DNA from: Gammaproteobacteria bacterium
GTDB lineage: Bacteria; Pseudomonadota; Gammaproteobacteria; Chromatiales; Chromatiaceae
Direction of reading: 5' to 3'
Assembly: GCA_020445405.1 (NCBI GenBank)
Contig: JAGRGQ010000015.1
Span: 1-60,585 of the forward strand
Length of the DNA: 60,585 bases
Below the pieces are notes generated by a model. That model was not told the DNA's origin, did not search any database, and saw nothing but the letters and a program-made list of their open reading frames with translations. The position numbers and the translations under genes are program-made. Positions 35,358 through 48,277 of the stretch are shown piece after piece (positions within the stretch are counted from its first letter, which is position 1; the number at the start of each line of letters is the position of its first letter).

Positions 35358-36140
35358 TCACTCGTTGACCAGAAACGCGGTCAGCGGGCTGCTGGCGGCG
35401 GCCTGTTTGTTGACGCTGCCCATTCTGGCCTCGAAGGCCATGCGTCCGCTGTGGGTTGCCAGCCGGAACGCCTCCGCCATCGCCACCGGATCGCCGGCCA
35501 CCGCGATGGCGGTATTCACCAGTACTGCATCGGCGCCCATCTCCATCGCCTCGGCCGCATGCGAAGGCGCGCCGATACCGGCGTCGACCACCACCGGCAC
35601 ACCGCTCTGCTCAATGATGATCTCCAGCATCGCCCTGGTCTGCAGTCCCTGATTGCTGCCGATAGGCGCCCCGAGCGGCATCACCGCGGCCGCGCCGGCC
35701 TCTTCCAGCCGCTTGCACAGCACCGGGTCGGCGTTGACGTAGGCCATCACGAAAAAGCCCTCTTTCGCCAGCTGCTGCGTGGCCAGCACGGTCTCGATGG
35801 GATCGGGCAGCAGGTAACGGGGATCCGGGTGAATCTCCAGCTTCAGCCAGTTGGTCTGCAGGGATTCGCGCGCCAGTTGCGCCGCAAGCACAGCCTCCTT
35901 GGCGGTGCGTACACCGGAGGTGTTGGGCAGCAGATGCACGCCCGGTAGCTGCAGATGCTCGATCACATCATCCTGTCCCTCGTGCAGGTGAACACGCCGC
36001 AGCGCCACCGTCACCAGTTCGGTGCCGGACGCCACCACCGCCTGCCGCATCAACGGATAGGAGCCGAACTTGCCGGTTCCCAGAAATAGTCGCGACTGGT
36101 AGTCACGGTCTCCGATGCGCAATGGTTCTGTCTGTTTCAT
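35358..36140 (-). CDS. thiG: thiazole synthase
   Basis: A 260-residue TIM-barrel enzyme that joins deoxyxylulose 5-phosphate, ThiS-thiocarboxylate sulfur and dehydroglycine into the thiazole moiety. The N-terminus [20 protein letters not shown], the Schiff-base lysine in [17 protein letters not shown], the phosphate loop [14 protein letters not shown] and [20 protein letters not shown] are all present. It is separated from thiS by about 100 bases that hold a GTACC repeat cluster. Confidence 0.96.
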   Translation of the reverse strand: MKQTEPLRIGDRDYQSRLFLGTGKFGSYPLMRQAVVASGTELVTVALRRVHLHEGQDDVIEHLQLPGVHLLPNTSGVRTAKEAVLAAQLARESLQTNWLKLEIHPDPRYLLPDPIETVLATQQLAKEGFFVMAYVNADPVLCKRLEEAGAAAVMPLGAPIGSNQGLQTRAMLEIIIEQSGVPVVVDAGIGAPSHAAEAMEMGADAVLVNTAIAVAGDPVAMAEAFRLATHSGRMAFEARMGSVNKQAAASSPLTAFLVNE

Positions 36141-36156
36141 CTTGCCTGTTCCTGTT

Positions 36157-36239
36157 ATCAGGTACTGAGATCCAGGTACGTGGACCCAGGATCAGCGACT
36201 TGACACCTCGTACCCAGTACCTTGTAGCCGGTACCTGAT
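36157..36239. repeat. GTACC-type inverted and direct repeat cluster between thiG and thiS
   Basis: ATCAGGTAC (36157-36165) and GTACCTGAT (36231-36239) form a 9-bp inverted repeat around further copies of the same word: CCAGGTAC near 36172 and GTACCCAGTACC near 36210. The result is a short palindromic cluster inside an operon. It is not coding. Confidence 0.55.
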
Positions 36240-36446
36240 TCATCCGCCCTGGACAGGGGCGATCATCAGTACCCGGTCGTTGTCGTTCAACCGGTAACTC
36301 GACCAGTCGGAACGGCGCACCACACTGTCGTTGACGGCGATGGCGATACGCTCCGGATGATCCATGGACAACTGCTGCAGCAGCGCATCGACGGTATCGC
36401 CCTGATCGAGCGTGATTTCGTCGTCGTTCAGAATGATCCGGATCAT
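36240..36446 (-). CDS. thiS: sulfur carrier protein ThiS
   Basis: A 68-residue ubiquitin-fold protein ending in the required GG (IAPVQGG). The N-terminus IRIILNDDEITL and the middle RIAIAVNDSVVRRSDW are typical of the family. Its C-terminus is adenylated and converted to thiocarboxylate to supply sulfur to ThiG. It follows thiC by 21 bases. No thiF or thiE is seen nearby. Confidence 0.93.
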   Translation of the reverse strand: MIRIILNDDEITLDQGDTVDALLQQLSMDHPERIAIAVNDSVVRRSDWSSYRLNDNDRVLMIAPVQGG

Positions 36447-36467
36447 GCACTCTCTCCGCGGCGGACT

Positions 36468-38527
<2,060 letters not shown>

Positions 38528-38615
38528 TTCAGTGCCCAATGATCGGTTTTTTCCGACTTGGTTGTCAAATAATTCTGCTCGCAGCAAAGCACGTCCGGCG
38601 TCCGCCCGCCGGATG

Positions 38616-41600
38616 CTAAAACAGTGCCCGCTCCATCTCCGCCTTCAGCAGCAGAAACCCCTGTTCCAGGTCCGGCACCTCCCGGCGCAGGGTTTCCAGG
38701 TCGCCTGCCTTACCCGCCGTTTCCAGCGTCAGCGCCAGTTCGCCCAACGCTCTGCCGCCTACGTTGAGCACCGCGCCCTTGATTTTATGCGCCTGCGCAA
38801 AAGCCTGCTGCACATCGCCGTTCGCCACCTGGATTTTAAGCCACTCGATCTGCTGGGGAATATCCGTTAACACCGCCTCGGCGACATCGCGCATCAGCTC
38901 CTCATCGCCCATCAATCGTTCCCTCATCGCCGCGTGATCGAACACCGGTTCGACCGATCTGCGGTCGGTAGCGGCGGTTTCCGCAGCGTTTCCGGTCTGC
39001 TCTTCCGCTTGCACCCGGCCCGGTTTGCAGCGTTGGGGCAGCCACTGTTCGAGAACCCGGCGCAGTTTTGTCGGGTCGACCGGCTTCGCGATGTGGTCAT
39101 TCATTCCCGAGGCGATACAGCGTTCCCGGTCCCCCTGCATCGTGTTGGCGGTCATTGCGATGATGGGAATGGCGCTCGCCTTCGGGTTTCCCCTGGCAGT
39201 GCGAATCTGCCGGGTTGCCTCGTAACCGTCCATTACCGGCATCTGGCAATCCATAAAGACGAGATCGTAGCTGAACTTTTGCAGCATCCGCAGCGCCTCC
39301 CTGCCGTCGCCGGCGAGCTCGATGTCTATCCCGAACTTCTCAAGCATTCCCACAGCCACCTGCTGGTTGGTGACGTTATCCTCGACCACCAGCACGCGCG
39401 CCCGGAACCGGGGTTGCCGCCGCGGGCCGTAACGGGAGTCCGGCAGCGCTTCCGCGCCGTTGATGCCGGCCACCCGGCACAATCCGTTGTAGAGATCAAA
39501 CTGATTTATCGGCTTGCTCATATACAGGTCGAAACCGGCTTGCCTTGTCTTTTTCGCGTCGCCCCGCCTACCCTGGGATGAGAGCAGAATCAAGCGGGTA
39601 TCGTCCAGCCGCAGGTCGCTGCGGATGTGGGAACAAAGTTGCAGGCCATCCATGCCGGGCAGCTTCTTGTCGATGAGCACTACGGTGTAGGGAGCGCGCT
39701 CCCGCACCGCATCGGCAAGCACCTGGAGCGCAGCCGGCGCGTCATCAGCAAGGCCGTGTTCCACCCCCCAACCATCCAGCAGCTGGTCGAGCAACCCGCG
39801 GCTGGTGGCATTATCCTCCACCACCAGTACCTTCTGCCTGCTCAGGTCGCTGCTGTACAGCGTTGCAGCCGGCTCCCGAACATGCTCCAACCGAAGGGAG
39901 AAACGGAAAGTTGCGCCCCGCCCGAGCTCGCTCTCCACCCCGATCTCACCACCCATCATCTCTACCAGCTGTTTACTGATGGAGAGCCCCAGGCCGGTGC
40001 CGCCGTACCTGCGGGTGGTGGAACTGTCGGCCTGGGTGAATTTCCGGAACAGTCTCCGTTGCTGCTCGATGCTGAGCCCAATGCCGCTGTCCTGCACCGA
40101 AAAGTGCAGCAAGTCTCGCCCGTCCCGCTCTTCGATGCGCTTGCAGTACACCGCCACTTCACCGCTCTCGGTGAACTTGACCGCGTTACCCACCAGATTG
40201 TTCAGGATTTGGCGAATACGCCCGGGATCGCCCCGGTATCTGCTGCCCTGCACCGGATTGGCCGGACAGATCAGCTCAAGACCCTTTTCCCCGGTGCGCA
40301 ACGCAAAAGTCGATGCAACCTCCTCCAACAAGGTGCCCAGGTCGAATTCCAGCATCTCCAGCTCGAGCTTGCCCGCCTCGATTTTCGAGAAGTCGAGAAT
40401 GTCGTTGATGATACCGAGCAGCGAATCGGCGCTGCGTTTGATGGTGACGGCACGGCTGTGCTGTTCGTCATTCAGCGGACTGTCCAGCAGCAGATTGGTC
40501 ATACCGATGACGCCGTTCATCGGCGTACGTATCTCGTGGCTCATGTTCGCCAGAAAATCGCTCTTCGCGCGGTTGGCGGCGTCTGCCCTGACCGCAAGAT
40601 CCCTGGCAAGCACCGTCTGCTTCTCCAGGTGCCGATTCAGTTTTTCGGCCTCTTTCCGGGCCGCATCCGCATCTTCCATCATGTTCAGAAGCATCAGCCG
40701 GTTTTTCTCGAGCTCCTTCAAATGGGCCTCGCGCTCCATCTGGACATTCTTAAGCTCGGTAATGTCCACGTATGATTCCAGCAGACAGGGCTGGCCCTGA
40801 TACTCGAAGCGCCTGACGGTTTTAAACACCGTGCACTGGCTGCCATCCGCCCGCAACAGCGCATTCTCCTCGTTGACGACCGATCCACCCAGATCGGTGA
40901 CAGGACACCGACCTTCCGGCGTGGTCGTAAAGCAGTCGTGACAGGCCTTTCCGAGCAGTTCGTCCGGGGTCCGCTGCAGCATCGCCGCGGCGGCCGGGTT
41001 TGCATAGAGAAGCCTGTGCGTAGTCGCATCCAGAATCATTATTCCCACCGGGAGCGAAGCAAAAATCTCCCGCTGAGTCGCTTCCGCCGCTTCCAGTCTG
41101 GCTATGGCCTGTTTATGCTCCTGGATATCGTGCCAGGAGGTGAAGATCACGGTTTTACCCCCGATCTCCAGTCGCGTCAGCACCACTTCCACGGCAAAAT
41201 CGCGGCCGTCCATACGCCTGTGCATCCACTCGAAACGGGCGACGCCGGTATTGATCGCCTCCCGCATCCGCCGTATGGCGCTCTCCCCTGATCCGCTGCC
41301 GTCAGGCTGCCGCTCGGGGGAGAGCTGATCCGGTGTTTTTTCCAGCACCTCTCTGCGCGTGCAGCCCAGCAGGTCCGCGGCGGCCTGATTGCAGTCGATA
41401 AAGCGTCCCCCCTCTATCAGCAGATAGGGCTGCGCTGATTTTTCAAACAGTGTGCGGAAACGCCCCTCGCTGTAACGCAGCCCCCGATAAAAATGATGAA
41501 TAGCGCCGACGCCGGTTAAAAACATCAGGCAGAGTACGGCGGCCGAGGCAAACAAAAAGGCATCGAACCTGGGAGGTGGCAGCAGACCGACGAGATGCCA

Positions 41601-42428
41601 GTCGCCACCCATTGTGGGCAGCTTCACCGCTGTGTGTCTCTGCCCATCCAGATAAACCACGGTACCCGAAAGGTCGAATCCCGCGGGCGATAGAGGCCGG
41701 GTACCGAACTGCCGCGTACGTTGCAGCGCCGTCCGCTCTGCCGCATTGAGCGGGTAAACCGTCTTCATCAGCCACTGCTGGCGATTGGTGGCGAATACAA
41801 CGCCTTCGGGCGAAACCAGCAGCGTGGGATACGTCAGTTTCTGCACGCTATGGTCCAGCATATCCAGCGGCGATTTGGAAACGACGACACCCGCCACCGA
41901 AGCGTCGCGGCCAGCGACAACCGGCGCGCTGACGTACAGCCCCCGTTCGCCCGTTGTCACGCCAAGCGCCGGATAATAGACCGGCCGGGAGTTTTCAATG
42001 ACCCTGGTGAAGTAAGGGCGGAACGCGTAATTGTTTCCGGTAAAGCCCTCCCCACCCTTGTACGGGGTGGAAGCAACCGTGGTTCCATCCCTGTTGAGAA
42101 GATAGACCACGTGGCTGTTCAGAACACGGCGGACAGTCTGCATGGCGCCCAGGGCTTCGATATTATCGGACTGCCGCCGCCCCAGCGCAGTGTCGAGCAT
42201 GAAGGGCATCTCGGCCAGCCCTTGCAGCTCATTGCTTATGCGCTCGAAAGTCGTGACATTGAGTTCGGCCGCCAGCTCCTCCAGCTGCCTGCCGCCATGC
42301 GCCCTCTGATGCCTTTCGCTGAGCCACTGCTCGCTCAGTGTGGCGACGAAAAGCGAGACCAGCACGGCGACCATCAGCTGTGCCAGCCGCACTCTGACAA
42401 GCCGGTGCGAGCGCCTGTTCTCAGACAT
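38616..42428 (-). CDS. hybrid sensor histidine kinase, BarA-like (Cache-PAS-PAS-HisKA-HATPase-REC-REC-Hpt)
   Basis: About 1270 residues from the ATG at 42428; an ATG at 42545 adds 39 residues without protein-like sequence. A first membrane helix lies near residues 10-32, then a periplasmic Cache-like domain ([20 protein letters not shown]), a second helix ([17 protein letters not shown]), two PAS domains (the second with CHDCF), HisKA ([18 protein letters not shown]), HATPase ([19 protein letters not shown]), two receivers ([26 protein letters not shown]) and a C-terminal Hpt ([14 protein letters not shown]). It is a complete multistep phosphorelay protein. Its partner regulator is not evident; the divergent OmpR-type gene at 42729 is close, but that gene has its own kinase. 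Confidence 0.9.
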   Translation of the reverse strand: MSENRRSHRLVRVRLAQLMVAVLVSLFVATLSEQWLSERHQRAHGGRQLEELAAELNVTTFERISNELQGLAEMPFMLDTALGRRQSDNIEALGAMQTVRRVLNSHVVYLLNRDGTTVASTPYKGGEGFTGNNYAFRPYFTRVIENSRPVYYPALGVTTGERGLYVSAPVVAGRDASVAGVVVSKSPLDMLDHSVQKLTYPTLLVSPEGVVFATNRQQWLMKTVYPLNAAERTALQRTRQFGTRPLSPAGFDLSGTVVYLDGQRHTAVKLPTMGGDWHLVGLLPPPRFDAFLFASAAVLCLMFLTGVGAIHHFYRGLRYSEGRFRTLFEKSAQPYLLIEGGRFIDCNQAAADLLGCTRREVLEKTPDQLSPERQPDGSGSGESAIRRMREAINTGVARFEWMHRRMDGRDFAVEVVLTRLEIGGKTVIFTSWHDIQEHKQAIARLEAAEATQREIFASLPVGIMILDATTHRLLYANPAAAAMLQRTPDELLGKACHDCFTTTPEGRCPVTDLGGSVVNEENALLRADGSQCTVFKTVRRFEYQGQPCLLESYVDITELKNVQMEREAHLKELEKNRLMLLNMMEDADAARKEAEKLNRHLEKQTVLARDLAVRADAANRAKSDFLANMSHEIRTPMNGVIGMTNLLLDSPLNDEQHSRAVTIKRSADSLLGIINDILDFSKIEAGKLELEMLEFDLGTLLEEVASTFALRTGEKGLELICPANPVQGSRYRGDPGRIRQILNNLVGNAVKFTESGEVAVYCKRIEERDGRDLLHFSVQDSGIGLSIEQQRRLFRKFTQADSSTTRRYGGTGLGLSISKQLVEMMGGEIGVESELGRGATFRFSLRLEHVREPAATLYSSDLSRQKVLVVEDNATSRGLLDQLLDGWGVEHGLADDAPAALQVLADAVRERAPYTVVLIDKKLPGMDGLQLCSHIRSDLRLDDTRLILLSSQGRRGDAKKTRQAGFDLYMSKPINQFDLYNGLCRVAGINGAEALPDSRYGPRRQPRFRARVLVVEDNVTNQQVAVGMLEKFGIDIELAGDGREALRMLQKFSYDLVFMDCQMPVMDGYEATRQIRTARGNPKASAIPIIAMTANTMQGDRERCIASGMNDHIAKPVDPTKLRRVLEQWLPQRCKPGRVQAEEQTGNAAETAATDRRSVEPVFDHAAMRERLMGDEELMRDVAEAVLTDIPQQIEWLKIQVANGDVQQAFAQAHKIKGAVLNVGGRALGELALTLETAGKAGDLETLRREVPDLEQGFLLLKAEMERALF

Positions 42429-42545
42429 CGGCAGGCACACCCGGAAGTTGCCGTCCGCCCACGCCTTTGACCGCACAGCGCCGTTGTTTCCGGTGTGGAC
42501 CGCTGCTCCCTGCCGCCAATTGACGCCGTGGATTCGCAACGGCAT

Positions 42546-42728
42546 CAGCCGCCCGATACCGCATCAGATTATCGGTTAAAAAACAGATTTTTATTGTCTG
42601 CGCTGCCATGGCTAGATTAGCGACGTTCGCATTTAATTGTTTAATTGGGCAGATAAGCTGTGTCTTGCCTAATCCGGCGACAGGGTCCAAAGTTTGATGG
42701 ACGTACGCAAAGCAGGTAAAAGGGTCGG
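42546..42728. other. divergent promoter region
   Basis: About 180 A+T-rich bases between two divergently transcribed signalling genes. No operator-type repeat was recognised. Confidence 0.35.
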
Positions 42729-43394
42729 ATGACGAGATTGTTGCTGGTGGAAGACGACGAATTGCTGGGCGACGGCATCAGAAAAGTGCTGACGCAGAGA
42801 GGAGACCAGGTGCAGTGGGTCAAAGACGGCCACAGCGCACTCGCCTGTGTGTCGGGCGGCGGACAGGATCTGGTGCTGCTCGATCTCAATCTGCCCGGTA
42901 TATCCGGATTTGAGATCCTTCAGAGCATCCGCGCAGTCAAAAATGAGATTCCGATACTGGTGCTTACCGCCCGGAGCGAGGTCGTCGACCGGGTGCGCGC
43001 GCTGGACTGCGGTGCCGACGATTATCTTGTCAAACCCTTCGATATCGATGAATTAAGCGCCCGTATCAGGGCATTGCGACGACGCGCCTCGGGCATGACT
43101 GACGACATTTTATGCCACGGCGACCTGGTCATGGATAGCTGTGCGCACGCGGTCTCTCTGGCTGAAAAACCGATTTCCCTTTCTGTGCGCGAATTCGGTC
43201 TGCTGCAGATACTGCTGGAAAACCGGGGCCGGGTGCTGTCACGAAAACAGCTGGAGGAGAAACTTTACGGCTGGGGAGACGAGGTCGCAAGCAATTCGGT
43301 TGAGGTGCATGTTCACAATCTCAGAAAAAAGCTGGGCTGTGATTTGATCCGTACCCTGAGAGGTGTCGGGTACATCATCGAAAAGGCGGAGTGA
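42729..43394 (+). CDS. OmpR-family response regulator (QseB/PmrA-like)
   Basis: A 221-residue regulator. The receiver has LLVEDDELLGDGI, phospho-acceptor D51 in LVLLDLNLPGISG and K in YLVKPF; the winged-helix domain has LSVREFGLLQILLENRGRVL, SNSVEVHVHNLRKKLG and TLRGVGYII. Its stop is one base before the ATG of the kinase gene, so the two are coupled. Position suggests it controls the cytochrome gene that follows the pair. Confidence 0.93.
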   Translation: MTRLLLVEDDELLGDGIRKVLTQRGDQVQWVKDGHSALACVSGGGQDLVLLDLNLPGISGFEILQSIRAVKNEIPILVLTARSEVVDRVRALDCGADDYLVKPFDIDELSARIRALRRRASGMTDDILCHGDLVMDSCAHAVSLAEKPISLSVREFGLLQILLENRGRVLSRKQLEEKLYGWGDEVASNSVEVHVHNLRKKLGCDLIRTLRGVGYIIEKAE

Positions 43395-43395
43395 C

Positions 43396-44739
43396 ATGAG
43401 GCAATCGCTGCGCATCCGCCTGCTTACGCTGATTTTGATAAGCTTTGTATCCGGCTGGCTCATAATTTCCGCATTTGCACTGTGGCGCGCGACCGGTCGG
43501 GCGACGGCCCTGTTCGACGATCAACTCTCTCAGCTTGCAGACCTGCTCGCTGTTATCACGGTGCATGAGTCCGAAGAGACGGATCTGCACCGGCTTGAAG
43601 CGGATCTGCGGCAATCCGGTGTGCCTTATACGCCGTTGTTTCAAGTTTGGTCCGCCGGCGGACGGCTGTTGCTGCGGGGTCCGCAGGCACCCCACGTCCC
43701 TCTCTCTGCGAATATCGGCCGGGGCTACAGCGACGAAACCCTGGGCAAGTACCGGTTACGCGTCTATACGCGGCATACCGACGATGGAAGACATATGATC
43801 CAGGTGGCTCAGGAAGTTGCCGGCAGGCAGACCCAGCTGCGCGCATTTGTGTGGAGCAGTCTGACGCCGCTGCTGTTGGCACTGCCGATGACCGGACTAC
43901 TCTGGTTCGCCATCGAACGCGCGTTGACGCCGCTGAACAGGTTGGCCGTGGAGATCGGCGCCCGCAGCACGGACAACCTGGATCCGATCGACCATACACG
44001 CGTCCCTGCGGAGGTAACGGAACTGGTGAAAGCCATCAACAGCCTGTTTCTCAGGTTGCGGAGTTCACTGGAAAGGTACAGCAGGTTTACCGCAGATGCC
44101 GCGCATGAACTGCGCACACCGCTGGCGGGTTCGATGGCTCAAATCCAGGCTGCGCTGGACGCGCATGACGTTCAGGAACAGACAGATTCCCTACGCCAGG
44201 CTCTCAATGGTCTGTCGCAGCTGCATCGCTTAATGGAACAGTTGCTGATTATTGCAAAACTGGAACCGGATGCGGCGGAGATGACTTTCACCGAAGTCGA
44301 CCTGAACTCGCTGGCCATTGAGGTGGCGTCCGAATATGCGCCAGGCGCACTGGAAAAAGGGATCGATCTCGAACTCGTGGCAGCGCAGCCGGTCATGCTG
44401 CACGCTGTGCGTGATCTGATTGCCGTCGCCCTCAGGAATTTGCTGGACAATGCGATAAGAGCCACGCCGCGGGGTGGAAAAATTGTCCTCCACCTGCTGC
44501 CGCTTAAAAATTCTGTGCTGCTGCAGGTGGAAGACACCGGCAGCGGTATCCCCGATCCGGAAAAGACCTGGGTATTCGAGCGTTTTCACCGTCTGCCGGG
44601 TACCGGTGGCGAGGGCAGCGGGCTGGGTCTGTCCATCGTCAGAAGTGCAGTGGCACTGCATCGCGGAACCATTTCGCTGCAGGATCGTGACCAGGGTCAA
44701 GGTTTGCTGGTTAAGATCGAATTTCCTAATAAATCATGA
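43396..44739 (+). CDS. QseC-like sensor histidine kinase
   Basis: A 447-residue inner-membrane kinase. It has two membrane helices (LTLILISFVSGWLIISAFAL, and around LTPLLLALPMTGLLWFAI), a periplasmic part of about 120 residues between them, a HAMP-like linker (ALTPLNRLAVEI), HisKA with FTADAAHELRTPLAG, and HATPase boxes NLLDNAIRATP, VEDTGSGIPD and GSGLGLSIVRSAV. The start lies one base past the stop of the regulator. The signal is unknown. Confidence 0.92.
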   Translation: MRQSLRIRLLTLILISFVSGWLIISAFALWRATGRATALFDDQLSQLADLLAVITVHESEETDLHRLEADLRQSGVPYTPLFQVWSAGGRLLLRGPQAPHVPLSANIGRGYSDETLGKYRLRVYTRHTDDGRHMIQVAQEVAGRQTQLRAFVWSSLTPLLLALPMTGLLWFAIERALTPLNRLAVEIGARSTDNLDPIDHTRVPAEVTELVKAINSLFLRLRSSLERYSRFTADAAHELRTPLAGSMAQIQAALDAHDVQEQTDSLRQALNGLSQLHRLMEQLLIIAKLEPDAAEMTFTEVDLNSLAIEVASEYAPGALEKGIDLELVAAQPVMLHAVRDLIAVALRNLLDNAIRATPRGGKIVLHLLPLKNSVLLQVEDTGSGIPDPEKTWVFERFHRLPGTGGEGSGLGLSIVRSAVALHRGTISLQDRDQGQGLLVKIEFPNKS

Positions 44740-44872
44740 AGTTGTCCTTCGTTGTCAGAATGTGACGAACGTCCTGTCCAGCTTAAGCATCGGTTAAGTT
44801 CCGTTTGTTAGCATTCCCCGAAGATGGGAAGTCTCCCGCATCAAATCAACATCAATCGAGGGGAACGACGGC

Positions 44873-47395
44873 ATGCTGAAGCACAACTCACTGGTAAGCG
44901 CATACACCCTGCTGGCCTTGATTATGTCGATTCCAGGTGCCGCTGCGGCAGACGATGGTTTTAAGGTCGAATCGGCAAAATGGGACCGTGAGAGGCATCG
45001 TCTGAACGTCACAGGAAAAGGCAAATCCGGCAAAACCGTGACCCTCGGTTATTCCGCCAACGATGAGGTGATCGGCACAAAAACGGTTCTCGAGGGGGAG
45101 TGGAGATTCCGCCAGTACGGTGTGGATCCGGTACCCTGCGCGGTCCGCGTCAGGCAGTCGGATGGACAGACCGCGCTGAAATCGGTCGAGGAGGCACCCT
45201 CCAACTGCGATGAGGGCATCGCCGACGACGGCGGTGGCAACGGCGACAGCGGTGTTCAAACCGCCGGCGGCGAATTTACCATTCTGGCCGCCAATGATCT
45301 CGGCATGCACTGCGCCGATACCGACTACCGGATTTTCAGTATCCTGCCCCCTTACAACGTAATCCACGCCCAGGTGTTGCGTAAAGGCGGCGAGCCCGTT
45401 CTGATGACGCCTGCTGACGGTATCGGGGTAACCTACAAGGCGGTGGATGCGAATATCATTGACCCGAATGATCCCGATCTGCCGCCGATCGCGGTGGATT
45501 CCATCAACAGCACCAGCGAAAACGATCTGGCGACCGGGGTTTACAAAAGTAATTTCTGGAATCCCGCGGATGCAGCCTTCAATCAGCTGTTTGGGTTTCT
45601 GGCCTACGAAAAACTCTACCCGCCGGGCGTCCTTGCCGCATTCCCGCTGCGCGACCCGTCAGATGACGGTGTACGCGGCCTGCCGGCGCCGGATCTCGAG
45701 AAGTTCTATCTGACCGACCCCGGGGTGCTGGAGGCGGACCAGTCCGCCATGCCGGGCAAATCCAACCCGTACAACGCGAATCAGCCACAACCTTTTCGCG
45801 GGTTCGTGGAAAACCTGCCTTTCTTCGTGAATTTCCCGTTTGGTTACACGGTAGAGAACTTCAGACGCTATACCGCCGAAGGCGTGCCGATACTGCCGAC
45901 TGACGACGCAGGCCGGCTCAATGCCTACCCGCTGATGCGCATTCAGGCGCACGACCCGGCAGGCAAACTGCTGGCCGAAGTCGATACGGTGCTGCCTGTC
46001 GCTTCCGAAGCGGACTGCCAGAGCTGCCATCTGGAACAGGAGGTGTGCACCGACCTGGGACTGGGCATCAGCTGCGGGGACATTGCGAATCATTATCAAG
46101 GCACCAGGTACAGCGCCAGCTTTATCACCGCCGACAATCTGGCGGCCAACAACGTGCCGGGCGATACCAGTGAGCAGAAAGCGCTGAACGCAGCGAAAAT
46201 CAATATCCTCAGGCTGCACGACGCCAAGAACGGCACCGCACTCGACCAGCAACGGAGTGTTGTCTGCGCGAATTGCCACTACTCCCCCGCTCTGGATCTG
46301 GCACACCTGGGCCCGACCGACCTGAACGGCAAACAGCAGACCCGCCACCAGAGCATGTCCCGCGTGATGCACAGTTACCACACCAGCCTGCCGGCCAGAG
46401 ACGGCTACGACAGCGATGATATGTTCGACGATCTGTTCCCGCTGATGCCGATCGCGGATCAGCGCACGCCCGAGGAGACCCAAAGCATTCTTGAACAGAC
46501 CTGCTACAGCTGCCATCCCGGAAAACGCACCAAGTGCCTTCGCGGCGCCATGAGCGACGGCGGTATCGTGTGTCAGGACTGCCACGGCCAGGGAAGCCAG
46601 GTAGGCGATGACTTTACCGAAAACTTCCCCGACAAGCGTTTCAACGTGACGGTCGACGCCGGTCATCCCGACTTTAACGCGGGCGTCGCAGGCAAACGCG
46701 TCTCCTGGGCGTCGGAACCCAAATGTCAATCGTGCCATGTGGGCGATGTACTCCAGGTCGGGCAACTGCTGGCCAGTGGCGGGCTGAACGACGTACTGTT
46801 GAACGCTGCGGACAAGCGGGGTAACCCGGATGGATTGCGCCTGAGAATGGCCTACAGGATTACCGATCATGCACTGAGCCCCGGCGGCGGCACCACCGAT
46901 CTGGCGTTGCTGGATTATGCGGACTCCCGTTTCGCTTCAGACCGGCCACTGTACCGTCTCGCTGGCGCCGGCGGCGGGAAGGGGCATGGGGGGTTGTTCT
47001 GCGAAGGGTGCCATGGCAGTACTCACGCCATCTGGCCGAACGCCAACCCCTGGGCCAACGACAACAAGGCGGCGATGGACCTGCAGGGCCACACGGGCAC
47101 GATTATCGAGTGCAGCGCCTGTCATCAGGGCGACCTCGGCTTGACCCTCGAAGGACCCCACGGTATGCATCCGGTGGGCGACACGCGTTTCGCCAGAGGG
47201 CATGAGGATTTCGCCAAGCGCAACGCCAATGCCTGCCGTTCCTGCCACGGCCGGGAGGGCGAAGGCAGTGTCCTGTCGAGGACCGCCGCCGATCGCGTGC
47301 TGCAGGCGAAAGAGGACCACATTACCGTCTCGATGCCGCAGGGCACGCCGGTGGGCTGTGGCGACTGCCATGAGAATAAATTAAGGAATCCGTAA
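44873..47395 (+). CDS. exported nine-haem c-type cytochrome
   Basis: An 840-residue protein with a Sec signal peptide (about 26 residues, ending AAAADD). Residues to about 90 form a beta-type domain (GKGKSGKTVTLGYSANDEVI). Nine CxxCH haem c sites follow in the later part: CQSCH, CANCH, CYSCH, CQDCH, CQSCH, CEGCH, CSACH, CRSCH and CGDCH. A conserved-looking stretch AANDLGMHCADTDYRIFS near residue 141 precedes them. There is no membrane anchor, so it is periplasmic or exported. It follows a QseBC-type pair by about 130 bases. I do not know a characterised homologue; an extracellular or periplasmic electron carrier or reductase is a reasonable inference. Confidence 0.85.
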   Translation: MLKHNSLVSAYTLLALIMSIPGAAAADDGFKVESAKWDRERHRLNVTGKGKSGKTVTLGYSANDEVIGTKTVLEGEWRFRQYGVDPVPCAVRVRQSDGQTALKSVEEAPSNCDEGIADDGGGNGDSGVQTAGGEFTILAANDLGMHCADTDYRIFSILPPYNVIHAQVLRKGGEPVLMTPADGIGVTYKAVDANIIDPNDPDLPPIAVDSINSTSENDLATGVYKSNFWNPADAAFNQLFGFLAYEKLYPPGVLAAFPLRDPSDDGVRGLPAPDLEKFYLTDPGVLEADQSAMPGKSNPYNANQPQPFRGFVENLPFFVNFPFGYTVENFRRYTAEGVPILPTDDAGRLNAYPLMRIQAHDPAGKLLAEVDTVLPVASEADCQSCHLEQEVCTDLGLGISCGDIANHYQGTRYSASFITADNLAANNVPGDTSEQKALNAAKINILRLHDAKNGTALDQQRSVVCANCHYSPALDLAHLGPTDLNGKQQTRHQSMSRVMHSYHTSLPARDGYDSDDMFDDLFPLMPIADQRTPEETQSILEQTCYSCHPGKRTKCLRGAMSDGGIVCQDCHGQGSQVGDDFTENFPDKRFNVTVDAGHPDFNAGVAGKRVSWASEPKCQSCHVGDVLQVGQLLASGGLNDVLLNAADKRGNPDGLRLRMAYRITDHALSPGGGTTDLALLDYADSRFASDRPLYRLAGAGGGKGHGGLFCEGCHGSTHAIWPNANPWANDNKAAMDLQGHTGTIIECSACHQGDLGLTLEGPHGMHPVGDTRFARGHEDFAKRNANACRSCHGREGEGSVLSRTAADRVLQAKEDHITVSMPQGTPVGCGDCHENKLRNP

Positions 47396-47401
47396 AGTTA
47401 T

Positions 47402-47434
47402 CCGGCATGTGGATCTGCACGATCCACATGCCGG
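47402..47434. terminator. bidirectional hairpin between convergent genes
   Basis: CCGGCATGTGGATC (47402-47415) pairs perfectly with GATCCACATGCCGG (47421-47434) around a 5-base loop. It sits between the cytochrome gene (+) and the hypothetical gene at 47441 (-), so it could end both transcripts. No T-tract is visible. Confidence 0.65.
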
Positions 47435-47440
47435 GACCCG

Positions 47441-47887
47441 TCACTCCCGACTCAACCTGATGCGCATCCGCCCTATCTCCTTGTAAATAATGGACAGGGG
47501 CTTCTTGTTGGAAAGGGTTATAATTTTGGCCCCCGGGCCGTACATGAAATGTGACGTCAGATAGAGATGCGATCTGGATTCGGACTCCAGCACCTTCTGA
47601 ATGGCAATCATCGCGGGGTGGTCAGCGAACTGCGCGAGTTGATACTGCAGTTTTCCGATCTTTACACTATCCCTTCCCAGCGTCAGTAGCGGCGCCTCTA
47701 TGGTCCTGAGTACTTCACGATAGAGCGGCTTGGTCATGTGCTGAGGCAGGATAAAGCCCACCTGGTCGTCGCCCAGCAGCCAGCTTATACCTTCAGCTCC
47801 GCCGGGTATGCTCTCATGCTCTCCAAAGGCCTGGCACCAACCCCTGAAGTAGGCGGAAAAGCGCTTGAGCTCATATTCATCCGTCAT
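47441..47887 (-). CDS. hypothetical cytoplasmic protein
   Basis: A 148-residue protein from an ATG (MTDEYELKRF). It has mixed alpha/beta composition with no signal peptide or membrane segment, a motif GFILPQHMTKPLYREVLRTI and the C-terminal HFMYGPGAKIITLSNKKPLS. Family not recognised. It converges with the cytochrome gene. Confidence 0.6.
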   Translation of the reverse strand: MTDEYELKRFSAYFRGWCQAFGEHESIPGGAEGISWLLGDDQVGFILPQHMTKPLYREVLRTIEAPLLTLGRDSVKIGKLQYQLAQFADHPAMIAIQKVLESESRSHLYLTSHFMYGPGAKIITLSNKKPLSIIYKEIGRMRIRLSRE

Positions 47888-48277
47888 GATTCGGCATACA
47901 CCGTTTCAGTAGCGAAACAAGCTTCGCGGTTCACCTATAATATATAGGGAATTAATACGCAACACCATGTGCAGCGCCGTGCACGTGGAAAATCCGGATT
48001 TGTCGCCCCTCAATCGACTTTCTCCTGATCGCAATAATACCGGCAGGCCACCGAAGATACCGCCGCTCACGCGGGACGCTCACGGCTGCAGGTGCAAACC
48101 GGGATCCATGCCCGCGCCCGGCCCGTGGAGCAGAGATGGATAGTTTCGTCCTGGTGCCGCGACCTGATGAGACTTTGCGGTTAAACTAACCGCTCTCTCC
48201 GGTTGATTGCTGGACAGCGCTCTGTTCAACTGCGTACCGGTTTTTAGAATTCAGGAGTAACTGCAGGCCCTGAGCAG
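47888..48277. other. divergent intergenic region
   Basis: About 390 bases between two divergent genes with no gene of its own. It contains short G+C-rich repeats but no recognised element. Confidence 0.35.
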
